DNA from: a virus
Virus record (IMG/VR): IMGVR_UViG_3300044825_000844
Span: 1-25,013 of that record
Length of the DNA stretch: 25,013 nucleotides
Direction: 5' to 3' (one strand)
The position numbers and the translations under genes were made by a program. The notes beneath the pieces are model-generated. The model searched no databases, had not been told where the DNA came from, and saw nothing but the letters and a program-made list of their open reading frames with translations. Below are positions 1 through 6,454 of this stretch, one piece after another (position 1 is the stretch's first letter; the number at the start of each line of letters is the position of its first letter).

Positions 1-54
1 GGTTGGGAAATACTCGCACCACGCTTGACATCAACCACCACGGAGACACCAGTC

Positions 55-357
55 ATGCCGCCGAAAACCCCCGTTGCACCGAAAGTCCCCGGCGAAACGC
101 CCGCACCCGAAGCAACCACCACGGAGACCGTCGAGGAAACCGTCAGCGTTCCGAAGGCCCAGCTCGATGCGTTGCTGGCCCGCGTTGCGGCGCTGGAAGC
201 CAATCCGACCCCTGTCGCCCGTCGTGCCAATCCCGACGCTTCGCTGCCGGATCAGGACGACGTCGATCTGTCCACGCTGAAGTCGCCGGTTCTGACGAAG
301 CAGGGCTGGCTGGTCCCGACCGGCTTCGGCGCCAACCCGAACGGCCAGAAGATCTGA
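55..357 (+). CDS. Small Pro/Thr-rich phage protein, unknown function
   Basis: Encodes about 100 aa. The N-terminal third is rich in Pro, Thr and Glu and probably disordered. A short heptad-like stretch follows (QLDALLARVAALEA), then a conserved-looking C-terminus around KQGWLVPTGFG. I chose ATG 55 because GGAG at 42-45 sits nine bases upstream. The frame is also open leftward through a TTG at 25 to the window edge, so a longer protein beginning outside the window cannot be excluded. One base separates its stop from the next start, so it is co-transcribed with the acetyltransferase and portal genes. Small proteins at this position are usual upstream of the portal in such phages, but I do not know a function. 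Confidence 0.7.
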   Translation: MPPKTPVAPKVPGETPAPEATTTETVEETVSVPKAQLDALLARVAALEANPTPVARRANPDASLPDQDDVDLSTLKSPVLTKQGWLVPTGFGANPNGQKI

Positions 358-358
358 C

Positions 359-802
359 GTGTCCGTCCGACTCGCTACCGCAGCAGACATCCCGGCCGTC
401 CTCGCGATGGCCGAGGCGTTTGTGCGGGAGTCGGACTACGGCATGACCTTCGATCCGATGCGCGCCGTCGATTACCTGGCGCTGCTGATCGGCCATCCGG
501 AGGCTGCCGTTTTCATCGATGACGAACACCCGGCCGCGATGATCGTTACCGTGCAGCACGCATGGTGCGTGCAGCCTGAGTGCTACGTCGAGAAGCTGTT
601 CGTGATGCCGGCGGCCAGAGGTTCCGGCGTCGCCCGCGCACTGGTCGCTGCTGCCGTCGAGTTCGCCAGGCAATACCACTGCTCGCACATCTTCGCCACG
701 GCAACGGCCGGCATGGGCGACATCGTCGGGCAGCTCTACACCAACCTTTTCGCAAAGTTCGGGTTTCACGGCTGTGGGCCCGTGCTTTGCCGGAGCATGT
801 GA
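359..802 (+). CDS. GNAT-family N-acetyltransferase
   Basis: Encodes 147 aa, the normal length of a single GNAT domain. The acetyl-CoA pyrophosphate-binding motif A is visible at about residues 80-95 (LFVMPAARGSGVARAL), after a beta strand, and is followed by a helix. The C-terminus has the usual aromatic-rich strand (YTNLFAKFGFHGCG). Such enzymes move an acetyl group from acetyl-CoA to an amine; the substrate here is unknown. The start is GTG 359, one base after the previous stop. It lies in the virion operon just before the portal, so it may modify a virion or host protein during assembly or infection. This is inference from position. A second, divergent GNAT gene lies at 10752-11213. Confidence 0.88.
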   Translation: MSVRLATAADIPAVLAMAEAFVRESDYGMTFDPMRAVDYLALLIGHPEAAVFIDDEHPAAMIVTVQHAWCVQPECYVEKLFVMPAARGSGVARALVAAAVEFARQYHCSHIFATATAGMGDIVGQLYTNLFAKFGFHGCGPVLCRSM

Positions 803-804
803 TC

Positions 805-1059
805 ATGGGCAAGATCGCCAAGATTCTCGGAGGCGGCCAACAGAAGGCGCCGACCGTTCCGACCGTCGATCCCGAAGCCGAGCGCCGCAAGGCCGAAGCC
901 GAGGCCGCAGCCAAAGCGAATGAGCAACTGACGGCCGACGCACGCCGCAAACGCCAGCAGAAGGGCCTGCTTGCAGGCGATGAGGCCGGCACGGGCGGCA
1001 GCGTTCTCGCTTCCGGTGGCAAGACCGGCGGCAGCGTCCTCGCATCGGGCGGGCAGTGA
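805..1059 (+). CDS. Small charged phage protein with C-terminal tandem repeat
   Basis: Encodes 84 aa. The N-terminus is short and basic (MGKIAKILGG). A strongly charged Ala/Glu/Lys/Arg helix spans about residues 25-52 and is likely coiled-coil. The C-terminus is Gly/Ser-rich with two copies of an 11-residue unit (TGGSVLASGG plus K or Q). ATG 805 follows GGAG at 792-795; a GTG at 799 overlaps the GNAT stop and is an alternative. Comparable small proteins with a helical middle and Gly-rich tail often precede the portal in podovirus-type phages. No function can be read from the sequence. Confidence 0.75.
   Translation: MGKIAKILGGGQQKAPTVPTVDPEAERRKAEAEAAAKANEQLTADARRKRQQKGLLAGDEAGTGGSVLASGGKTGGSVLASGGQ
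991..1056 (+). repeat. 33-bp tandem repeat, two copies, in coding sequence
   Basis: Two consecutive 33-base units (991-1023 and 1024-1056) encode TGGSVLASGGK and TGGSVLASGGQ. The copies differ mostly at third positions, which indicates selection on the peptide or an old duplication rather than a recent slippage event. Confidence 0.85.
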
Positions 1060-1060
1060 C

Positions 1061-2680
1061 ATGGACGCCAAGGCACACATCCGCCGACTGGCCGCGCTGA
1101 AGGCGCTGCGCCAGCCGCATGAACAGGGCTGGGAGGAGTGCTACAGCTATTCGTTCCCGGAGCGTGCGCTTGGCCTGAACGGTACCGCCGTCCTTGCAAC
1201 GTCTTCGCAGGACTCCCAGGCGAAGAAGAACCGAATCCTCGACGACACTGCCGCGGATTCGGCTCGCACGCTTGGATCGAGCGTCGTGTCCGGCACAACC
1301 CCGGCAAATTCGTTGTGGTTCGGCCTCGATGCCGGCCTGGAGATCGAAGACGGATCGGAAGCCAGCGACGAAGGCCTTTGGCTCGACGAGTCGGCCCGCA
1401 CGATCTTCGAGAACATCCACCAGTCGAACTTCGACGCTGCAGCCTACGAGTGCGCGATCGACCTGACTGCCGCCGGCTGGTTCGTGCTCTACATCGATGA
1501 GGCCAAGGAAGGCGGCTACGCCTTCGAACAGTGGCCCATCGCGCAATGCTTCGTGAGTGCGTCGCGCCTTGGCGGGCTGGTCGATACGATCTACCGCGAA
1601 GTCGAGATGACCGTCGAGCAGGTCGTCGCCGAGTACGGGCTCGACAAGGTGTCGAAGAAGACGGCCGACTGCTACCGGGCCGAGAAGTTCGACGAGAAGG
1701 TGCTGGTCTGCCACGCGATCTATCCGCGCCAGATCCACATGGTCGATGCCAGGCGCTCGAAGAATCTGCCGTTCGCCTCTGACCACTTCGAAGTGGTCGC
1801 CCAGCATGTTCTGCGCGAATCCGGCTATCACGAGTTCCCCTGCGTCGTGCCGCGCTGGATGCTGATCCCCGGCACGGCCTACGCTACCGGCCCGATGTCG
1901 AATGCGCTGGGATCGATCCGCTCGGTCAATGACATCAAGGCGCTCGAGCTGGCCGGCATGGATGTGGCCGTCTCCGGCATGTACATCGCCGAGGACGACG
2001 GGGTCCTAAACCCCCGCGCCGTGAAGCTCGGTCCGCGCAAGATCATCGTCGCCAACTCGGTCGATTCGATGAAGGAGCTGAAGACCTCGGCGAACTTCAA
2101 CGTCGCATTCACCGCCGAGGAACGACTGCAGGCCGCTATCCGGAAGGCCATGCTTGCCGACCAGCTGCAGCCGCAGGATGGCCCGGCGATGACGGCCACC
2201 GAGGTTCATGTCCGCGTGCAACTGATCCGCCAGCTGCTCGGCCCGATCTATGGCCGGTTGCAGGCAGAGTACCTGAAGCCGCTGATCGATCGCTGCTTTG
2301 GCATTGCCTACCGTGCCGGCGTGCTTGGTCAGGCACCGGAAAGCCTGCAGGGCAAGCTCTTCACCGTGAAGTATCTGTCGCCCCTGGCCCGCGCCCAGCG
2401 ACTGGAAGACGTCACGGCGATGGATCGCTTCGAAGCCTCGCTGATCGCAGAAGCACAGGCTGACCCGACCGTCCTCGATGTCTATGACTTCGAACTCGCC
2501 GCCCGCGAGCGCTCCGGATTCCTGGGCGTGCCGCAGCGCCTGATGCGCACGCCGGAGAAGATCAGGTCGCTGCGTGATGCGCGCGAGCAGAAGCAGGCCG
2601 AAACCGAGATGGGCGCCGTCGGGGCCGAAGTCCTCACCCGTGCCGCGCCGGAAATGGTGAAGCAAGCGGCCGCAGCATAG
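1061..2680 (+). CDS. Head-tail connector (portal) protein, T7 gp8-like
   Basis: Encodes 539 aa, the usual size of the T7-type head-tail connector family. In that family twelve subunits form the ring at one capsid vertex through which DNA is packaged and ejected. Supporting features are the N-terminal region with WEECYSYSFPER, the stretch LDDTAADSARTLGSSVVSGT followed by W-F motifs, and the central segment MLIPGTAYATGPMSNALGSI. Also typical are the long helix around QDGPAMTATEVHVRVQLI that contributes to the clip and tunnel, and the mixed-charge C-terminus. ATG 1061 follows the preceding stop by one base. Its place ahead of scaffold and capsid genes matches T7-like order, except that seven small genes intervene before the scaffold. 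Confidence 0.95.
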   Translation: MDAKAHIRRLAALKALRQPHEQGWEECYSYSFPERALGLNGTAVLATSSQDSQAKKNRILDDTAADSARTLGSSVVSGTTPANSLWFGLDAGLEIEDGSEASDEGLWLDESARTIFENIHQSNFDAAAYECAIDLTAAGWFVLYIDEAKEGGYAFEQWPIAQCFVSASRLGGLVDTIYREVEMTVEQVVAEYGLDKVSKKTADCYRAEKFDEKVLVCHAIYPRQIHMVDARRSKNLPFASDHFEVVAQHVLRESGYHEFPCVVPRWMLIPGTAYATGPMSNALGSIRSVNDIKALELAGMDVAVSGMYIAEDDGVLNPRAVKLGPRKIIVANSVDSMKELKTSANFNVAFTAEERLQAAIRKAMLADQLQPQDGPAMTATEVHVRVQLIRQLLGPIYGRLQAEYLKPLIDRCFGIAYRAGVLGQAPESLQGKLFTVKYLSPLARAQRLEDVTAMDRFEASLIAEAQADPTVLDVYDFELAARERSGFLGVPQRLMRTPEKIRSLRDAREQKQAETEMGAVGAEVLTRAAPEMVKQAAAA

Positions 2681-2705
2681 AAACACTTTTTCAAAGGAGC
2701 ACGAG

Positions 2706-3134
2706 ATGTCGATCTACTCACTCAGTCTTAACACAACCGTAACAACCACAGGCGCTGCGGCCATGGACTGCAAAGCCGCTGCAACCAATACGCCGAACAT
2801 CATGGAAGTCGGCCTGTCCCTCGGCGCTGCAACCGCATCGACCTATGGCCTTGGCCGTGCCGGCAATACGCCGACGCAGACCAGCCCGGTACTGTTGCAG
2901 GCGGAAGACCCGAGCAAACCGGCTGCGCTTACCGGCTGTGCCGTTGCTTGGTCCGTCGCGCCGACTGTCCCGACTCAGTTCTTCCGCCGGATCGGCTTGC
3001 CCGCAACGATTGGTGCCGGAGTTATCTGGACCTTCCCGCGAGGCCTTGCGCTGGCCGTGTCGGCATCGATGCTGATCTGGAACCTCGCCACCAACAGCGC
3101 CAGCACCAACGCCTGGTGGGTGGCTGACGAATGA
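2706..3134 (+). CDS. Probable small virion protein, beta-rich
   Basis: Encodes 142 aa, rich in Ala, Thr and Ser with alternating hydrophobic residues and almost no long helix. This pattern suits a beta-sandwich virion decoration or fibre subunit. Notable stretches are VGLSLGAATASTYGLGRAG, FFRRIGLPATIGAGVIWTFP and a C-terminal LIWNLATN. A good ribosome-binding site (AAAGGAG) lies seven to eight bases before ATG 2706, so translation restarts strongly after the portal. It heads the block of seven small genes up to the scaffold and overlaps the next start by four bases (ATGA). I recognise it only as a recurring phage structural-region protein. A role on the capsid surface is inference. Confidence 0.75.
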   Translation: MSIYSLSLNTTVTTTGAAAMDCKAAATNTPNIMEVGLSLGAATASTYGLGRAGNTPTQTSPVLLQAEDPSKPAALTGCAVAWSVAPTVPTQFFRRIGLPATIGAGVIWTFPRGLALAVSASMLIWNLATNSASTNAWWVADE

Positions 3135-3358
3135 TGGCTCAATCGCTCGAGCAAAAGTACGCGGCAGACGACAACGACGTCATGGCGCAGATCACTGTGA
3201 CCGTCTATCGATCTGGCGCAATGTCTGTGGCTGGCGACATCCACGACGAGAAATTCGCCCTTTCGCTGATCGACGCTGCGCGGGACTCTGTGAAATCGCA
3301 CCATCTGCGCAAGCATGGCGAGCTCATCATCCCGGCAGGAAGCGCGAGGGTGATGTGA
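3131..3358 (+). CDS. Small phage protein, unknown function
   Basis: Encodes 75 aa, acidic near the N-terminus and then predicted alternating strand and helix (ITVTVYRSGAMSVAGDIHD, then a helix FALSLIDAARDSVKSHH). The start ATG 3131 overlaps the previous stop (ATGA), and its own stop overlaps the next GTG, so translational coupling is likely. An internal ATG at 3182 could give a shorter form but has no better ribosome-binding site. I recognise no domain. Confidence 0.65.
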   Translation: MMAQSLEQKYAADDNDVMAQITVTVYRSGAMSVAGDIHDEKFALSLIDAARDSVKSHHLRKHGELIIPAGSARVM

Positions 3359-3861
3359 GCCAGTTCCTGATGCCGAACGGTGGATTCTGGACGGGCTTCC
3401 TCACCATTCAGGACGAGGAGAAGGGCGACCTGTGGAAACCGGCGTGGGGCTATGGCTACAAGAACCGGGGGCCGCAAGCCATCTCTTGGCAGTGGAACAA
3501 AGACCAGCGCTGGCCGAACACGGGGTTTATGTCCGGCGACCCGTCTGCACCCTTCGGCCCTCTGGGCATGGATGCGCGCGAAAATGACATATACGGCCCA
3601 TGGAACCTCGGCATCAGTGGCCATTCCCGCCCCTACTTCATTCGCGGCATCTGCAAGGATGGTGCGGGTAATCCGCTCGGCGGGGCTGTGGTCTATGCGG
3701 TGCGTGCCTCGGATAACGTCATGGTCGGCTCTGTGGCCTGTGATGACCGTGGCGTTTTCGAATGCCCGACGCTCGACACGACGCCGCACTTCGTTCATTC
3801 CTTTTACGCCTCCGGCAGCTTGGCCGGTCGGTCAGTCAATACCCTTACACCGGTGCTCTAA
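3355..3861 (+). CDS. Virion-block protein with C-terminal transthyretin/Ig-like domain
   Basis: Encodes 168 aa. The N-terminal half is rich in Trp, Tyr, Pro and Gly (for example FWTGFLTIQDEEKG and YKNRGPQAISWQWNK). The C-terminal 75 residues (from about residue 95, YFIRGICKDGAGNPLGGAVV) follow the pattern of the carboxypeptidase-regulatory or transthyretin-like fold: strand, then DGxGNPLxGAxV, strand, DDRGxF, strand. Such domains are common on phage surfaces and often bind carbohydrate. The start is GTG 3355, overlapping the stop of the gene before. It sits among decoration-type genes between portal and scaffold, so a surface-exposed accessory role is plausible but not shown. Confidence 0.72.
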   Translation: MSQFLMPNGGFWTGFLTIQDEEKGDLWKPAWGYGYKNRGPQAISWQWNKDQRWPNTGFMSGDPSAPFGPLGMDARENDIYGPWNLGISGHSRPYFIRGICKDGAGNPLGGAVVYAVRASDNVMVGSVACDDRGVFECPTLDTTPHFVHSFYASGSLAGRSVNTLTPVL

Positions 3862-4259
3862 TGCCCAATTCGGTCATCATCCTCGCGCCGGCGGCCGATG
3901 CTCCGGTCGACGCAACGCTGCTGGAACTGACGCTGCGAGCGACGGATGCGACACCGGAGAACATCATCCTCTATCCGCGCCCCTCACTAGCCGCAGCTGG
4001 TCTTGCCGTCATTACGCTGGTGGCGATGGGGATCACCGACTCGTGGCCATCCGTGAATCAGGTTACGGGCGGAATCGAGTGGCTGCAGAACGGGGTGAAA
4101 TTCACCGGTGCGCTATCCGCTGGTGCTGCGGTATTCCCTGCACAGCCTGACGTCCGCACGGGTGTCACGTATGGCCCCGGCGGCACGGACTATACCGGCA
4201 GCTATGATCCGCCAGCAGGTGGCAGTGGTGTGTCACGTTCGAGAGTTGCCAATGCGTAA
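3861..4259 (+). CDS. Small virion-block protein, unknown function
   Basis: Encodes 132 aa. ATG 3861 shares one base with the preceding TAA (TAATG), so it is coupled. The N-terminus reads as a beta domain (VIILAPAADAPVDATLLELT). A hydrophobic segment follows (LAAAGLAVITLVAMGI, about residues 45-60), which could be a buried strand pair rather than a membrane helix. Near the C-terminus is DVRTGVTYGPGGTDYTGSYD, a Gly/Tyr-rich motif of a type seen in phage structural proteins. Its end overlaps the next gene by eight bases. A structural role is inferred from context. Confidence 0.68.
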   Translation: MPNSVIILAPAADAPVDATLLELTLRATDATPENIILYPRPSLAAAGLAVITLVAMGITDSWPSVNQVTGGIEWLQNGVKFTGALSAGAAVFPAQPDVRTGVTYGPGGTDYTGSYDPPAGGSGVSRSRVANA

Positions 4260-4776
4260 ATCCAAGCAATCCACCGCCAAGAATGTCATGGTGCTGATGG
4301 TCGGTTCGGCAGATCATGTCACCGGGCTGGCCGGGCTGGCGCTGACGATCACGGCGAGCAAGAACGGTGGCGCGTTCGCTTCGATCAGCCCGACCGTCAC
4401 GGATCGGGGGGATGGATGGTACAGCGTAGCCCTGACCGCGTCGCACACCGATACCCTTGGCGACTTGGCGCTGCACATCACTGGCGCAGCGGCTGATCCT
4501 GCTGACATGGTGCTATTGGTCGAGGCCGGCGCGACTGATGTCGATGTCTCAACGCGGCTCCCGACTGCTGGATATACCGCTCCGGACAATGCAGCCGTGG
4601 GGCTGGCGCTGAAACTGCTCAGAAACAAGACCATCTCTGACCCGACGACCGGCATCCTGACGGTCTATGACGACGACGGCGTGACGCCGCTGCTGACGGC
4701 GCAGCTGTACAAGGATGCGGCCGGCACCGAGAACTACAGCGGCACCGGTGTCGAGCGCCGCGAGCGCCTGGCATGA
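4252..4776 (+). CDS. Phage structural protein, fibre/decoration-like
   Basis: Encodes 174 aa. The N-terminal 80-90 residues form a beta-rich domain (MVLMVGSADHVTGLAGLALT, then DRGDGWYSVALTASHTDTLG) of a type common in phage decoration and fibre-neck proteins. The C-terminal part, DPTTGILTVYDDDGVTPLL and ending in RRERLA, is a module I recognise as recurring at the ends of phage virion proteins. ATG 4252 overlaps the previous gene by eight bases, and its stop overlaps the next ATG (ATGA). A surface structural protein is the best reading. The exact virion location is unknown. Confidence 0.75.
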   Translation: MRKSKQSTAKNVMVLMVGSADHVTGLAGLALTITASKNGGAFASISPTVTDRGDGWYSVALTASHTDTLGDLALHITGAAADPADMVLLVEAGATDVDVSTRLPTAGYTAPDNAAVGLALKLLRNKTISDPTTGILTVYDDDGVTPLLTAQLYKDAAGTENYSGTGVERRERLA

Positions 4777-5087
4777 GCATCGTTCTCCGCGGCCTGGGCA
4801 TCGGCATCGATACCGGATCAACCATCGTCGCCTTCGGTCTGGCGCGTGACGTCGAGGCCGGCGAGAGCGTCGAGACCGTTGTCGCGAATGCCGACGTGTC
4901 GCAGCTCTTCGTGATCGACTTCGGGCTCGGCAAGCGCAAGCCGACGAAGGCCGAAATCCGCAGATTCCAGCGCATCGCCGCAATGGTGGGCTCGCGCGGT
5001 CTGCAATTCACCGAACGCAAGGGGCGCAGGAAGGGACAGGTCGAGTTCGACGTATCCCCGGCGCCCATTCTGAGGAAAGCCGCATGA
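4773..5087 (+). CDS. Small basic phage protein, unknown function
   Basis: Encodes 104 aa. The N-terminal half is hydrophobic and Gly/Val-rich (IVLRGLGIGIDTGSTIVAFG). The C-terminal half is strongly basic (GLGKRKPTKAEIRRFQRIAA and ERKGRRKGQVEF). Start and stop both use ATGA overlaps with the flanking genes, so it belongs to the same coupled block. The basic helix could contact DNA or a negatively charged partner, but no family is recognised. Confidence 0.65.
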   Translation: MSIVLRGLGIGIDTGSTIVAFGLARDVEAGESVETVVANADVSQLFVIDFGLGKRKPTKAEIRRFQRIAAMVGSRGLQFTERKGRRKGQVEFDVSPAPILRKAA

Positions 5088-5326
5088 GCCAGACAGAACG
5101 CCCGACGCCGCAGGACTATGCCGATCTGTTCGAGGTCGACAAGCGCGGTGCCCGCATCCTCGACGACCTGGTCCTGCGCTTTGCACGGCCAGCCGTCAAT
5201 AAGGGCGGCATTGATGCAGTGCTGCAGACCTATCAACGCATGGGCGCCCGCGAGGTGCTCGAATTCATTGCCAACCAGATCAACCGCGCCAACGGCGTGC
5301 AGGTTGATGAAACCCAAGGAGAGTGA
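5084..5326 (+). CDS. Bbp19-like small phage protein
   Basis: Encodes 80 aa, mainly helical. The pattern DYADLFEVDKRGARILDDLV, then a segment with bulky aromatic and Arg residues, then GGIDAVLQTYQRMGAREVLE, resembles the Bbp19-like family of small proteins in the structural regions of BPP-1-type phages (recalled pattern, not a search). In those phages the gene lies next to scaffold and capsid genes, as here. The function is not established. The start ATG 5084 overlaps the previous stop, and the scaffold ribosome-binding site lies within its last codons. Confidence 0.7.
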   Translation: MSQTERPTPQDYADLFEVDKRGARILDDLVLRFARPAVNKGGIDAVLQTYQRMGAREVLEFIANQINRANGVQVDETQGE

Positions 5327-5328
5327 TT

Positions 5329-6231
5329 ATGTGGATCAGGAAAGGACGACACTATGTTTTCATGGATGCGGCAGGCGATGGCGGCGATCCGGGCGGCGGG
5401 GCTGCTTCGGGCGATGCGGGAACTGCGGCGGCAGCCGGCGCCGCTGGTGGGAATGAGGGCGCTGGTAGCGCTGCGGCAGGTAGCGAAGCCGGAAGTGCAA
5501 GCGTCCTCGCTGCCGGCGCAGAAACCGGGACCGTCACGATCCCGGAGAAATACCAAGTCAAGAAAGAAGACGGCTCGATCGACATCGAAGCCAGCAGCCT
5601 GAAACTGGCCGAGGCATACGGCCATCTTGAGAAGCGCCTTGGCTCTGGCGACGCACCGCCGAAGACGGCCGAGGATTACCAGATCGCCGTCCCCGATACG
5701 CTCAAGGACGTCTGGAACCCGAAGGAGGACCCGCTGCTCGGCGAGTTCCTGAAGAACGCGCACGCTGCCGGCATGAACCAGAAGCAGGTTGATCTGGCGA
5801 TGCAGACCTATCTCGACGTGGTGCCGAAGCTGCTCGAAGGCTCGAAGACGCTGTCGTCCGAGGAATGCACAGCCGAGCTGCAGAAGGAGTGGAATACGCC
5901 GGAGCAGTACAAGGCCGAGGTGCGCAAGGCTTACCAGGCCGCCATCGCATACGGCGACAGCGATGCCGAGGCGATCCTGAAGGACTACGGCAACGATCCG
6001 CGCGTGATCCGCTTGCTGGCCCGCGTCGGTGGCGAGATGGGCGAGGACCGTTCCGTTACGCCGCCGGGCGGTGGCAGCGCTACCGGGCAGGCCGTCGAGT
6101 CGCTGATGACGTCCGAGGCCTACAACAACCCGAGGCACCCGGAGCATGCAACGGTGTCGCGCCAGGTGGCGGACCACTTCGCACGGCAGGCAGAGGCTGC
6201 GGCGAAGAGCGGGAACGTGCCGATCCTTTGA
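5329..6231 (+). CDS. Capsid assembly scaffolding protein, T7 gp9-like
   Basis: Encodes 300 aa, a typical length for the T7-type capsid assembly protein, which templates procapsid formation and then leaves. After a short basic leader (MWIRKGRHYVFMDAAGDGG) comes an 80-residue Gly/Ala/Ser-rich stretch that is probably disordered. Then follow the family-typical IPEKYQVK, PPKTAEDYQIAVPDTL and a long helical region (FLKNAHAAGMNQKQVDLAMQ). The C-terminal ASATGQ-like region and helix (VSRQVADHFARQAEAAAKSG) are likely to bind the capsid. ATG 5329 is chosen because AAGGAG at 5316-5321 is seven bases upstream; GTG 5323 and ATG 5362 are alternatives. A terminator follows immediately. Confidence 0.93.
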   Translation: MWIRKGRHYVFMDAAGDGGDPGGGAASGDAGTAAAAGAAGGNEGAGSAAAGSEAGSASVLAAGAETGTVTIPEKYQVKKEDGSIDIEASSLKLAEAYGHLEKRLGSGDAPPKTAEDYQIAVPDTLKDVWNPKEDPLLGEFLKNAHAAGMNQKQVDLAMQTYLDVVPKLLEGSKTLSSEECTAELQKEWNTPEQYKAEVRKAYQAAIAYGDSDAEAILKDYGNDPRVIRLLARVGGEMGEDRSVTPPGGGSATGQAVESLMTSEAYNNPRHPEHATVSRQVADHFARQAEAAAKSGNVPIL

Positions 6232-6252
6232 GCATCACCAGCGTTACGAGAG

Positions 6253-6274
6253 AGCCGCCTTCGGGCGGCTTTTT
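6253..6274 (+). terminator. Rho-independent terminator after scaffold gene
   Basis: A 7-bp perfect GC-rich stem AGCCGCC/GGCGGCT (6253-6259 and 6264-6270) closes a TTCG tetraloop and runs into five T residues (6270-6274). It lies 20 bases after the scaffold stop and separates scaffold from capsid transcription. Confidence 0.9.
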
Positions 6275-6279
6275 CATTT

Positions 6280-6297
6280 GGGCAGGAATCTGCCCCC
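6280..6297 (+). promoter_or_regulatory. Inverted-repeat element, copy 1, before capsid gene
   Basis: GGGCAG and CTGCCC form a perfect 6-bp inverted repeat around GAAT. The 16 bases at 6281-6296 recur exactly at 20328-20343, before the tail-fibre gene. Both copies lie directly after a gene or terminator and upstream of a highly expressed virion gene. This suggests a control element such as a phage promoter, a processing site or a protein-binding site. Function is not known. Confidence 0.5.
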
Positions 6298-6322
6298 GCA
6301 GTCGAACAACAATCGCCAGCAA

Positions 6323-6423
6323 CAGGCCCGAAGTAGCGCGCGGACACCCTGAAAGCTCGCAGCCCGATGCATAGCCAGCAGAGGGAACGTAGCAGGCCCG
6401 GAGAGCCGGACACCCTGGAAAGG
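6323..6423 (+). repeat. Paired imperfect repeats in the capsid mRNA leader
   Basis: Two related segments, 6323-6355 and 6393-6423, each begin CAGGCCCG and end with CGGACACCCTG followed by a GAAAG-like run. They are 70 bases apart. They fill the noncoding leader between the terminator at 6274 and the capsid start at 6455. The second copy contains CCGGAGAGCCGG, which can fold. They may form a structured leader controlling capsid translation or stability. Confidence 0.55.
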
Positions 6424-6454
6424 CTGAAGACCATCAACCTTTTTGGAGAACATC

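Noticed and set aside
25-54. TTG at 25 as start of the first gene
   Set aside because: No ribosome-binding site precedes it, whereas ATG 55 has GGAG at 42-45; a start left of the window stays possible.
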